DNA of 64,000 nucleotides from Cyclobacteriaceae bacterium. GTDB taxonomy: Bacteria > Bacteroidota > Bacteroidia > Cytophagales > Cyclobacteriaceae. The translations under genes were made by a program, and so were the position numbers. Below the pieces are notes generated by a model. It was not told where the DNA came from. It searched no databases and worked only from the letters and a program-made list of their open reading frames with translations. The stretch covers positions 1 to 64,000 of the forward strand of contig JAEUUF010000001.1 in assembly GCA_016787645.1 (NCBI GenBank), read 5' to 3'. Shown here piece by piece: positions 47,808 through 55,858 of this stretch; the first letter of the stretch is position 1; each line of letters starts with the position of its first letter.

Positions 47808-49072
47808 TGCAACCAATCCAACAACGTCTCTCCAAAACTTTTCTCGCCCTCCTCAGCCTGCCCTCCACGGCCATGGGTTTTGCCCTCTCCGTGCAAATCG
47901 CTGCCTTGAGCTGGATCCTGTCCACGCAATACAAACTGGACATTCACGAAGTGGGCATTGTGTGGGCGGCAGGACCCATCGCGGGGATTGTCGGGCAAGT
48001 GGTGATCGGTGTAATCAGCGACAAAACCTGGTTCTGGGGTGGCCGCCGTCGCCCGTTTATCTGGATCGGTGGTGTGCTGGCCTCGCTTAGCCTGCTGGCC
48101 TTGCCCAACCTGGGTTTAATCAGTGCGGAAACCGGTTTGTCCATTTTGACTGTGGCTTTACCCGTTGCCCTTCTGCTCGACTTGTCGATCAACATCAGCT
48201 TCAACCCGACACGTTCCATCATTGCCGATGTAACGCCGGAAGGTGAGAAACGTACACAAGGCTATACCTGGATGCAGACCATCTCCGGCGCGTTCGGTGT
48301 GCTGGCTTATGCCATCGGAGCAACGAGTGGCAACTACACACTCATTTATTTCAGCGTGTTTCTTGTGCTGGTTTTCTCCGTCCTGCCCCCATTGATTATC
48401 GAAGAACCAAAAGTTCTCGAATCTACCGCGCAGGAACAGCAAGCCTCAAAAACATCCAGCTATGCCGACCTTTATCGCATCTATGCCGCGCATGGATTCT
48501 GCTGGATCGGCGTGCAGACGATGTTTGTTTACATGATCTTTTACGTGAAGGGCAACATGGGAATTACCACCGATGAGTCTTCCGGACAAGTAGTATCGCT
48601 TTCCTTCCTAGTCCTTAGCGTTGTCGGGTTTATTCTTCCGGCATCGATACTTGAACCCATGGCCAAACGCATTGGTCGTGTGCGTGTACACACCTTGTGC
48701 ATGGCATGTATGGCCGCCGGGTATTTGCTGATCGTATTGTTTGGCAAAAGCCCCATGTGGGTCTATGTGTTCATGGCCATTGCCGGCATCGGCTGGGCAG
48801 CTACCGTCAGTCTTCCATTCGCCATCATGACCGAGAAAGTGGACAAGGCCAAAATGGGCCTCTTCATGGGGATCTTCAACTTGTCAGTCGTATTGCCTCA
48901 ATTGCTGGTGAGCCTCGTGCTTGGCGGGATCATCCAGGCAGCCGAGAACAAATCTATCATCTTCATCATCAGTGCGGGCTCGTTGGCGATCTCCGCGATT
49001 TTATGGACATTCGTCAAGGAGGATGCTGTTGCCAAAAACTTCCAGGCGCCGGTCCCTTCTTCCAATCACTAA
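47807..49072 (+). CDS. SLC45-like MFS sugar transporter (first of two)
   Basis: The ATG shares a base with the stop of the GH31 gene (TGATG), so translation is coupled; the protein has 421 residues. There are about 12 hydrophobic helices. The loop after helix 2-3 is SDKTWFWGGRRRPFIWIGG, the RRRP-type motif of the SLC45 / glycoside-pentoside-like MFS branch that carries maltose or sucrose. A second conserved piece is MDLSINI-like (LLLDLSINISFNPTRSIIADV). It is most likely the importer for the GH31 substrate. Confidence 0.87.
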   Translation: MQPIQQRLSKTFLALLSLPSTAMGFALSVQIAALSWILSTQYKLDIHEVGIVWAAGPIAGIVGQVVIGVISDKTWFWGGRRRPFIWIGGVLASLSLLALPNLGLISAETGLSILTVALPVALLLDLSINISFNPTRSIIADVTPEGEKRTQGYTWMQTISGAFGVLAYAIGATSGNYTLIYFSVFLVLVFSVLPPLIIEEPKVLESTAQEQQASKTSSYADLYRIYAAHGFCWIGVQTMFVYMIFYVKGNMGITTDESSGQVVSLSFLVLSVVGFILPASILEPMAKRIGRVRVHTLCMACMAAGYLLIVLFGKSPMWVYVFMAIAGIGWAATVSLPFAIMTEKVDKAKMGLFMGIFNLSVVLPQLLVSLVLGGIIQAAENKSIIFIISAGSLAISAILWTFVKEDAVAKNFQAPVPSSNH

Positions 49073-49080
49073 CTTGACCG

Positions 49081-50601
49081 ATGAGTCAACCTAAACCGCA
49101 CCTCTCCTTTTGGCAAATCTGGAACATGAGTTTCGGATTCCTCGGGATTCAATTCGGCTTTGCATTACAGAACGCAAACACCAGCAGAATATTTGAAACG
49201 CTCGGCGCGGAGACCAGCAGTCTCGCCCTGTTCTGGCTGGCCGCTCCCGTCACGGGTTTGCTTATTCAACCCATCATCGGATTCTACAGCGACCGGACAT
49301 GGCATCCTGCCTGGGGAAGGCGACGTCCCTACTTTGCCGTAGGAGCATTACTTGCCTCCTTTGCACTCTGCCTGATGCCCAACTCGTCGGCCCTGTGGAT
49401 GGCGGTAGGCATCTTGTGGATCATGGATGCCTCCATCAACATCAGCATGGAACCCTTCCGCGCTTTTGTCGGCGACATGCTACCCCCGGCACAACGGACC
49501 GCGGGCTTTGCCATGCAGAGTTTCTTCATTGGCATAGGTGCGATTGTCGCTTCTTTCCTGCCCTGGGTATTCAAGAATTGGTTTGGCATCTCCAACGTGG
49601 CCGAGAACCCGGGCGAGATTCCCGACTCTGTCAAGTATTCTTTTTACGTCGGCGCATTTATGCTGTTTGTCACGGTGATGTGGACCGTATTCAGCACGAA
49701 GGAGTATCCACCACCACCCGGTGAACAATCTGACCTGCGCAACCGGGAGAAGAGAAAAATTGAAGATGAAGAGTTCTATCGAAACCGCTTTGTCCGGATC
49801 AGCCTCCGCTTATGGATTTTGGGAAGTGTGCTCACTGCCCTCATATTCTATCAAGAGCTGGAAAAAGAATTGCTTGTTCTCGGGCTGGGTCTCGTGGTTT
49901 TTGGCACAGTTTTCCTGATCGCCGCCCAGTTCATCCGCCAAGGAAGGTCTTACCTCGGGTTTGTTCACATCACGAAAGATTTCATCACCATGCCCAGGAC
50001 CATGGTGCAGCTCGCTTACGTACAGTTCTTTTCCTGGTTCGCCCTGTTCGCGATGTGGATTTACACCACGCCCGCGGTGACCAGCCATATCTTCCATTCT
50101 TCAGATCCCACGACCACCGCCTATAACGACGGCGCCGACCTGGTGAGCAACCTCTTCGGGGTGTATAATGGAATCGCCGCACTTGCCGCCCTGTTTCTGC
50201 CCATGCTTGCCCGGAAAACCAGCCGGCGCGTGACGCATTTCATCGCACTAACCTGTGGAGGAATTGGTTTGATCTCCTTCTACTTCGTCTCCGATCCTTT
50301 CTGGCTTTGGTTCTCCATGATCGGTGTGGGTATTGCGTGGGCCAGCATTTTGTCGGTTCCCTACGCCATGCTCTCCGGTTCCCTGCCTCCGCAGAAAATG
50401 GGCTACTACATGGGAGTCTTCAATTTCTTCATCGTCATTCCACAGATTATTGCAGGAACGGTACTCGGCTTTCTCCTCGTCCACGTGTTCAGCCATCAAT
50501 CCATCTTCATCATCGTGACCGGTGGCGTTTCCATACTGATCGCCGGGTTACTTTCACTTCGCGTTTCTGACCAGGAGGAAGTTGAGATTAAAGGGAAATG
50601 A
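49081..50601 (+). CDS. SLC45-like MFS sugar transporter (second of two)
   Basis: A 506-residue carrier starting 8 bp after its paralogue. It shows the same motifs, SDRTWHPAWGRRRPYFAVG and LWIMDASINISMEPFRAFVGD, and has 12 helices plus a charged cytoplasmic loop (SDLRNREKRKIEDEEFYRN). Compared with the first carrier it is about 85 residues longer, mostly in the central loop and helices 7-8. Two non-identical carriers of one family in an operon suggest different substrates, or one importer and one exporter. Confidence 0.87.
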   Translation: MSQPKPHLSFWQIWNMSFGFLGIQFGFALQNANTSRIFETLGAETSSLALFWLAAPVTGLLIQPIIGFYSDRTWHPAWGRRRPYFAVGALLASFALCLMPNSSALWMAVGILWIMDASINISMEPFRAFVGDMLPPAQRTAGFAMQSFFIGIGAIVASFLPWVFKNWFGISNVAENPGEIPDSVKYSFYVGAFMLFVTVMWTVFSTKEYPPPPGEQSDLRNREKRKIEDEEFYRNRFVRISLRLWILGSVLTALIFYQELEKELLVLGLGLVVFGTVFLIAAQFIRQGRSYLGFVHITKDFITMPRTMVQLAYVQFFSWFALFAMWIYTTPAVTSHIFHSSDPTTTAYNDGADLVSNLFGVYNGIAALAALFLPMLARKTSRRVTHFIALTCGGIGLISFYFVSDPFWLWFSMIGVGIAWASILSVPYAMLSGSLPPQKMGYYMGVFNFFIVIPQIIAGTVLGFLLVHVFSHQSIFIIVTGGVSILIAGLLSLRVSDQEEVEIKGK

Positions 50602-50681
50602 AGGGATCAACATAGATTGCGCAACCGAACCCAATTTGCGATCGTTAGCAAGAACTATTCAACCACTAAATTTCAACTACC

Positions 50682-51071
50682 ATGGTATTCAAAAATGCAA
50701 TCAGCTGGTTCGAAATTCCTACCAAGGATTTGAACCGCGCCCAGGCCTTTTACGAGAAGATATTCGACATCAAAATGATGGCCCTCGACCTGGCCCAAAT
50801 CAAGATGCGCATGTTTCCGTTGGAGGACCCCATGGGAGTTGGCGGTGCCCTCGTGCACAACGACCAATTTTATAAATCATCCTCCAGCGATGGTCCGCTG
50901 GTATACCTGAATGCTAACCCCGATGTTCAAATTGTACTGAACAAGATTGAAGCGGCGGGCGGTAAAATCCTCGTACCCAAAACGGAAATTTCCAAGGAAT
51001 ATGGGTTCATGGCCATGTTCATCGACACCGAAGGAAACCGCATAGCCCTGCACAGTGTTCCGAAAGCATGA
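50682..51071 (+). CDS. VOC-family (glyoxalase/bleomycin-resistance fold) protein
   Basis: A 129-residue protein with paired beta-alpha-beta-beta-beta modules: AISWFEIPTKDLNRAQAFYEKIFD at the start and FMAMFIDTEGNRIALHS at the end. Substrate is not predictable; members range from glyoxalase I to dioxygenases. Metal residues would be the conserved His/Glu positions, of which a terminal Glu (DTEGNRI) is visible. Its stop overlaps the start of the esterase gene (ATGA), so the two are co-transcribed. Confidence 0.88.
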   Translation: MVFKNAISWFEIPTKDLNRAQAFYEKIFDIKMMALDLAQIKMRMFPLEDPMGVGGALVHNDQFYKSSSSDGPLVYLNANPDVQIVLNKIEAAGGKILVPKTEISKEYGFMAMFIDTEGNRIALHSVPKA

Positions 51072-52282
51072 TGAGATTCCGCACGCCGGCTCTGCTTCTT
51101 TTTGTCATCCTGTTAGTTCAACCCGTTTTCGCCCAGAACAAGAAGGAATTTGCGAAGGCTATGCGTCAGTTAAGGGCGTTTGCAAGCAGTGACTCAGTCG
51201 GTATCCAGGGCGCTGTCGACAAGTGGTGGAACGAACGTAAGCGTAACTACCAGGTACCGCTTACCTCCCAGGATTCAGCCGTTTTCTTATACCGGGGCAA
51301 AGCAACGTCCGTTTCGTGGGCCGGCGATTTTAACGGGTGGGGATCCAAGCCTTTCAACAACAAAGGTGTGAGGGTTAGGAACACCGACATCTGGATACTG
51401 CCATGCCTTTTTCCGTCAGCTGCCCGCCTTGATTACAAGATCATCCTCAACGGCAAAGATTGGATCCTTGATCCGGACAATCCCAACCAGCAGTATAGCG
51501 GCGTAGGCGGAGGCTCGCCCAACTCAGAATTACACATGCCCGCCTGGCGAATAGATCCGGCGCTGCGTGTGCGTAAGAACGTTACCAGCGGCACACTGAC
51601 CGAGTCTCGCATCAACAGTAAGATCCTGGGGTATGAAGTGAGTTATAAAACCTACCAGCCTGCCGCCTCATCACCTGGCACAGTGCTTCCTGTGCTGTAC
51701 GTCACGGATGGCAGTGAATACCTGGACCCGCGACTCGGGAACATGACTCGCGTGTTGGATAATTTACTGGCCGACAAACGTATCGTTGCCCTTCGTGTAG
51801 TATTTGTAGATGCGCGTGACCCTTCCAACCTATCGGTCAATCGGAGAATGGAAGAAATGAGCCTGAATGAAAAGTACCTCGCTTTCTTCAGCGATGAACT
51901 CATCCCCGCAGTAGAAGGCACCTCGGCCTCCTCCCTTTCCGGGAGTCGTGGCATCCTCGGCACTTCACTCGGTGGACTTACTTCGGCCTACTTTGGATTC
52001 CAGCGACCAGACCTGTTCAATCGCATTGGCATTCAGTCACCTGCTTTCTGGTACAAGCCCCAGATCTTTACGATGGCTGAGCAGGTTAGCAACAAGTCAC
52101 TTGAGATTTCCATGACGGCAGGCACCGTTTACGATACTTCAACCGAAGCGGCCAAAATGAAATCCCTAGTGGACAAGCAGGGCATCCGCTGTACCTACCT
52201 GGAGACTCCTGAAGGGCATTCCTGGGGAAACTGGAAAAACCTGCTTGACGATATCCTCATCGGGCTCTACGGTGCCCGATAA
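51068..52282 (+). CDS. Exported Fes-like esterase with N-terminal carbohydrate-binding-like domain
   Basis: A 404-residue protein with signal peptide (RTPALLLFVILLVQPVFAQ). Residues about 70-160 resemble the CBM48/E-set domain (VSWAGDFNGWGSKPF, RLDYKIILNGKDWILDPDN). Residues about 180-400 are an alpha/beta-hydrolase of the enterochelin esterase / esterase D type: nucleophile in RGILGTSLGGLTSAYFG and catalytic His in PEGHSWGNW. Similar proteins de-esterify siderophores or feruloyl/acetyl groups on polysaccharides. The ATG overlaps the preceding stop. Confidence 0.85.
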   Translation: MMRFRTPALLLFVILLVQPVFAQNKKEFAKAMRQLRAFASSDSVGIQGAVDKWWNERKRNYQVPLTSQDSAVFLYRGKATSVSWAGDFNGWGSKPFNNKGVRVRNTDIWILPCLFPSAARLDYKIILNGKDWILDPDNPNQQYSGVGGGSPNSELHMPAWRIDPALRVRKNVTSGTLTESRINSKILGYEVSYKTYQPAASSPGTVLPVLYVTDGSEYLDPRLGNMTRVLDNLLADKRIVALRVVFVDARDPSNLSVNRRMEEMSLNEKYLAFFSDELIPAVEGTSASSLSGSRGILGTSLGGLTSAYFGFQRPDLFNRIGIQSPAFWYKPQIFTMAEQVSNKSLEISMTAGTVYDTSTEAAKMKSLVDKQGIRCTYLETPEGHSWGNWKNLLDDILIGLYGAR

Positions 52283-52353
52283 ATGACCGCTCTCGTTGCC
52301 ACATTCCCGTCTACTCGCTAATTTGAGGCACTAATATTGCCTTTGATCTACAC

Positions 52354-53454
52354 ATGAAGAAACTCTACCCGCTCCTGTTTCTGCTCACCCTTCTTCAAGC
52401 CTGCAGTTCTGGCAAAGCAGCACTCTCCCATGGCAACTATTATGAAGCCGTGCTGGAGTCAGTGAACCGACTGAGGAGCAGCCCGGATAACAAGAAAGCC
52501 AAGGCGGTCCTTCAACAGGGCTATCCATTGGCAGTGGAGTACATTGAAACGGGCATCAAGAATGGCATTGCTTCCGATGATCCCAACAAATGGCGCAATG
52601 CGGTGAAGGGGTATGAGCAGATAAATTACATGAACGACCAGATCAAGACCTCCCTGGGCGCCATGCGCATCATCACTCAGCCTGCCACACGATACGCCGA
52701 ACTCAAGGAAGTCCGCCCCAAGGCCGCTGAAGAATGCTATGGCGAGGGCATAACGGCCATGATGAAGAACACGCGTGATGACTCGAAGCGTGCATACTTC
52801 CTCTTCAAAGCGTCCAATGACTTCGAAGCGGGCTATCGCGAATCGATTGAGATGATGAACCAGGCGGAGTTCAATGCTACCCTTCGGGTCGCTTACGAAG
52901 AAATCAACGCGTCCAATCTCAACTACGGCAGCCTGCAACCCATCATTAACTCGATGAAGCGACAGTTTCTCTCTTTCCATCCGGTATCCCAGCGCGACAC
53001 GGTTCCCCCGCATCAATACCTTCGCCTGGTATTCAACGGTTATCGTGAAGACGGCGCAGCCCGCATCACTTCAAGTACCGAAAACCTGTCGCGGGAAGTA
53101 AAGACGGGCGAGAAAAAAGGAGCCGACGGTAAGACCGTTGATGTGATGACCACCGTCACCGCTAAAATCACCTACTATCGTAAAGTAAAATCGGCCCGAA
53201 GCGCTTCGATGCTGACGATCACGGATGCTTCAAGCCAGGCTGTACTGAAAAGCGAAACGATAGAAGGTCGATCCAACTGGCAACAAGATTGGGCCACGTA
53301 CACCGGGGATATCCGGGCACTTTCCGGGAGCCAGCAAAACTTATGCAAACAACGGGAGTCATCACCCAATGACAAGGATTTGTACAACCAGGCCATGAGG
53401 AACCTGGAGAGCAACCTGGAGCAGGCCTTGCGGGGCTTCTATAATCGGTATTAG
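52354..53454 (+). CDS. Lipoprotein of unknown function
   Basis: A 366-residue protein with lipoprotein signal MKKLYPLLFLLTLLQACSSG (lipobox LQAC). The mature N-terminal half is helical and TPR-like (NYYEAVLESVNRLRSSPDNKKAKAVLQ, DDSKRAYFLFKASNDFEAGY). The C-terminal half has strands (MTTVTAKITYYRKVKSARSA) and a final helix DLYNQAMRNLESNLEQALRGFY. No known motif is recognised; similar proteins are found across Bacteroidota as hypothetical lipoproteins. It is followed by a short hairpin at 53468-53490. Confidence 0.75.
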   Translation: MKKLYPLLFLLTLLQACSSGKAALSHGNYYEAVLESVNRLRSSPDNKKAKAVLQQGYPLAVEYIETGIKNGIASDDPNKWRNAVKGYEQINYMNDQIKTSLGAMRIITQPATRYAELKEVRPKAAEECYGEGITAMMKNTRDDSKRAYFLFKASNDFEAGYRESIEMMNQAEFNATLRVAYEEINASNLNYGSLQPIINSMKRQFLSFHPVSQRDTVPPHQYLRLVFNGYREDGAARITSSTENLSREVKTGEKKGADGKTVDVMTTVTAKITYYRKVKSARSASMLTITDASSQAVLKSETIEGRSNWQQDWATYTGDIRALSGSQQNLCKQRESSPNDKDLYNQAMRNLESNLEQALRGFYNRY

Positions 53455-53467
53455 TTCTACAGCCGCC

Positions 53468-53490
53468 TTGTTCGGAAAATCGCCGAACAA
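53468..53490 (+). terminator. Hairpin between the lipoprotein gene and msrA
   Basis: TTGTTCGG and CCGAACAA form a perfect 8-bp stem around AAAATCG, 13 bp after the lipoprotein stop. Only three T residues follow, so termination would be weak. Confidence 0.45.
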
Positions 53491-53517
53491 TTTGGGTCAA
53501 ATAACAGTTATAAGCCC

Positions 53518-54138
53518 ATGACTCGAATCTTATTCACACTTTGCCTTTTGGCCTCAATCGCATTGGCACATGGGCAGGGCAAATCATCCAAGAGTATGAA
53601 TTCAACAACCCTTCAGGAGGCGACCTTTGGCGGGGGATGCTTCTGGTGCACCGAGGCTGTTTTCCTGGACGTTAAAGGCGTCACCAAAGTAGAGTCCGGG
53701 TATTCCGGCGGCTCGGTCAAGAATCCCACCTACCGGGAAGTAAGCAGCGGGCTTACGGGTCACGCGGAAGTGACCCGCATCACGTTTGATCCGCAACTGG
53801 TGTCGTACGAGGACTTACTGGAAATCTTCTGGAATACCCACGATCCGACCACGCTGAACCGCCAGGGCGCGGATGAGGGCCCGCAATACCGGTCCGTCGT
53901 GTTCTATCATAATGACGAGCAAAAGAAGATTGCAGAGCAGTACAAGGCCCAACTCGAGGCCTCCAAGGTCTACAAGAACAGGATTGTTACCGAGATCAGC
54001 CCGCTGATCAACTATTACCCGGCAGAAGACTATCACCAGAACTACTACGCCTTGAATCCCAACCAGGGATACTGCCAATACGTGATCCGTCCGAAAGTGG
54101 AGAAGTTCAGAAAACAGTTTCAAAACAAGCTAAAATAG
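53518..54138 (+). CDS. msrA: Peptide-methionine (S)-S-oxide reductase, exported
   Basis: A 206-residue protein with a signal peptide (MTRILFTLCLLASIALAHGQ). The catalytic motif is FGGGCFWCTEAVF, followed by GVTKVESGYSGG and SSGLTGHAEVTRITFDP, RQGADEGPQYRSVVFYHN. It reduces the S epimer of methionine sulfoxide in oxidised proteins. With a signal peptide it repairs periplasmic or surface proteins. The msrB gene lies 277 bp further on and is separated by a candidate small RNA with its own terminator. Confidence 0.95.
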   Translation: MTRILFTLCLLASIALAHGQGKSSKSMNSTTLQEATFGGGCFWCTEAVFLDVKGVTKVESGYSGGSVKNPTYREVSSGLTGHAEVTRITFDPQLVSYEDLLEIFWNTHDPTTLNRQGADEGPQYRSVVFYHNDEQKKIAEQYKAQLEASKVYKNRIVTEISPLINYYPAEDYHQNYYALNPNQGYCQYVIRPKVEKFRKQFQNKLK

Positions 54139-54179
54139 CCCTTTTCAGGCTGGGTCATTTTTTTGCGAACTTTGACATA

Positions 54180-54293
54180 CAACCTGAAACCTAAGCGACG
54201 TTCTATCGTTAAGAATCCCTGTAGAGTAACACTCTCATAGGTTTAGGTTTAGGTACAAGATACCCTGGCAGGCGGCCGGGGTATCTTGGTTTT
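54180..54293 (+). ncRNA. Candidate small structured RNA between msrA and msrB
   Basis: The stretch folds as a three-way junction: AACCTGAAACCTA (54181-54193) pairs with TAGGTTTAGGTT (54238-54249) with one bulge. Inside are two hairpins, AGCGA/TCGTT (54194-54210) and AGAGT/ACTCT (54223-54235). A perfect 10-bp terminator stem follows, CAAGATACCC/GGGTATCTTG (54256-54288) and a T tract. A box GAACTTTG (54167-54174), one mismatch from the -7 consensus, would start transcription at the first base of the closing stem. It matches no RNA family I recognise (not SRP RNA). It could also be a leader or attenuator, but msrB has its own promoter-like box. Confidence 0.5.
54256..54292 (+). terminator. Strong hairpin terminator of the candidate small RNA
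   Basis: CAAGATACCC pairs perfectly with GGGTATCTTG around a 13-base GC-rich loop, and TTTT follows after one G (54290-54293). It could end either the msrA mRNA or the candidate RNA. Confidence 0.7.
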
Positions 54294-54374
54294 AGGGGTA
54301 ACCTGCTTTTGCGCTGACGCAATGAACCCTTGGCCAGTACTCGTTGTTTACCAGTCACAGTAATCATTACTTTT

Positions 54375-54382
54375 CAACTTTG
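54375..54382 (+). promoter_or_regulatory. Possible -7 box of msrB
   Basis: CAACTTTG differs at one base from TAnnTTTG and lies 33 bp upstream of the msrB ATG, downstream of the terminator. It makes separate transcription of msrB likely. Confidence 0.35.
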
Positions 54383-54415
54383 AAGCAAGGTAGTTAGCAC
54401 TTAAACCAGTATTCC

Positions 54416-54901
54416 ATGCGCTTTCCCTTTTCCAACACACTCCTACTCGTTCTTATTTCAGGACTTACCGCCTGCGGTCAAACTTCCGCGAAGAAAACGG
54501 CGGATAATCCCTACGCCAGGAAGACGGAGGAAGAATGGAAGAGTGAGTTGACACCGATGCAATTCAATGTGCTGCGGAAGAAAGGAACCGAGCGGGCTTT
54601 CACCGGGGAATACTGGGATCATCACGAAAAAGGACAATACGTTTGCGCAGGATGCGGGCTTCCCTTATTTACCTCCGATACCAAGTTTGAGTCGGGCACC
54701 GGCTGGCCCAGCTTCTACCAGCCCATCTCTCCTGAAGCGGTTATGGTCAATAAGGACCTCAGCTATGGCATGGTTCGCGAGGAAGTGGTTTGCAGCCGGT
54801 GTGGGGGCCATCTCGGCCATGTTTTCGATGATGGTCCTGATCCGACAGGCTTGCGGTACTGCATGAACTCTGTATCGCTGAAGTTCCAAAAAGGGAAGTA
54901 G
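54416..54901 (+). CDS. msrB: Peptide-methionine (R)-S-oxide reductase, lipoprotein
   Basis: A 161-residue protein with lipoprotein signal [22 protein letters not shown]. The SelR domain shows [19 protein letters not shown], zinc cysteines in CAGCG and [16 protein letters not shown] and the catalytic Cys in [12 protein letters not shown]. It reduces the R epimer of methionine sulfoxide, complementing the exported MsrA. Both being outside the cytoplasm points to repair of periplasmic or surface proteins. The order is msrA, RNA candidate, msrB. Confidence 0.95.
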   Translation: MRFPFSNTLLLVLISGLTACGQTSAKKTADNPYARKTEEEWKSELTPMQFNVLRKKGTERAFTGEYWDHHEKGQYVCAGCGLPLFTSDTKFESGTGWPSFYQPISPEAVMVNKDLSYGMVREEVVCSRCGGHLGHVFDDGPDPTGLRYCMNSVSLKFQKGK

Positions 54902-54995
54902 AGAGATCAGGGTTAGGGGTCAGGGGCCAAGAAATGCCCAATTCCAGAGCTGCTCGTGGGAGAACTCCATTTTTGTAACTTGTCATCAAAAAGCT

Positions 54996-55850
54996 ATGTG
55001 CCGCCTGCTCGCCTATAAGGGAACACCCATCCTGATCGACAACCTTCTCTACAAACCCAAGAACTCACTGGTCAACCAGAGCCTGCATGCGCGGGAGATT
55101 GAGGAACCCCTCAACGGTGATGGCTTTGGTGTGGGTTGGTATGTGCCCGAGGTTAATGTGGAGCCGATCAACTTCGTTTCGGTTAACCCGGCGTGGAGCA
55201 ACCGGAATCTCCGGAGCATGGCGACCAAGATCAAGACCGACTGCATGGTGGCCCACGTTCGGGCCGCGAGTGTCGGGGAAGTATCTGAATCCAACTGCCA
55301 TCCTTTTCAATACAACAACCTCCTCATGGCGCACAATGGAGGCATCGAAGAATTTGGCAAGGTGAAGCGAAAGATCCGCGAGCCGCTGTCCAATGAACTT
55401 TACAATTGGATCAAGGGTCAAACCGATTCGGAACATATCTTCGCCTACCTGCTCAACTACCTCCTTAAAAATCACAAGACTATCGGCACCGACGAAGTGG
55501 CCAACGCTTTTGAACACACGTTTACTGACGTCAAGAAACTGATGAGCGATGCTGGCATTACCGAACCCGCTTACCTGAACATGGTGGTGACCAATGGTTT
55601 GTTTATAGTAGCCACCCGCTGGGTCAGTGATCCAAAGGAAGAGGCACTTACCATGTACCATTCCGAAGGAAGTCGCTATGTCGTGGAAGACGGCGTTACC
55701 AGGCTGGAAGCTCCCGAGGACGATGATCATGCTGTACTCGTCGTGTCCGAAAAGCTTTCGGATGGACCCGAGTGGACACTCATTCCCAACAACCACCTCG
55801 TGATGGTGGAACAAAACCTGAACGTTCGGGTCAGGCCCATCAAAGCCTAA
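54996..55850 (+). CDS. Class II glutamine amidotransferase (YafJ/EgtC-like)
   Basis: A 284-residue Ntn-type amidotransferase. The N-terminal Cys2 after Met removal is the nucleophile (MCRLLAYKG); further marks are LNGDGFGVGWY, MVAHVRAASVGE and LLMAHNGGIEEF, which carry the glutamine-binding Arg and oxyanion Asn/Gly. It hydrolyses glutamine or a gamma-glutamyl amide; the acceptor domain is missing, so the substrate is open. EgtC acts in ergothioneine synthesis but no other egt gene is nearby. lhgO follows 8 bp later. Confidence 0.9.
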   Translation: MCRLLAYKGTPILIDNLLYKPKNSLVNQSLHAREIEEPLNGDGFGVGWYVPEVNVEPINFVSVNPAWSNRNLRSMATKIKTDCMVAHVRAASVGEVSESNCHPFQYNNLLMAHNGGIEEFGKVKRKIREPLSNELYNWIKGQTDSEHIFAYLLNYLLKNHKTIGTDEVANAFEHTFTDVKKLMSDAGITEPAYLNMVVTNGLFIVATRWVSDPKEEALTMYHSEGSRYVVEDGVTRLEAPEDDDHAVLVVSEKLSDGPEWTLIPNNHLVMVEQNLNVRVRPIKA

Positions 55851-55858
55851 GGTTCTTC

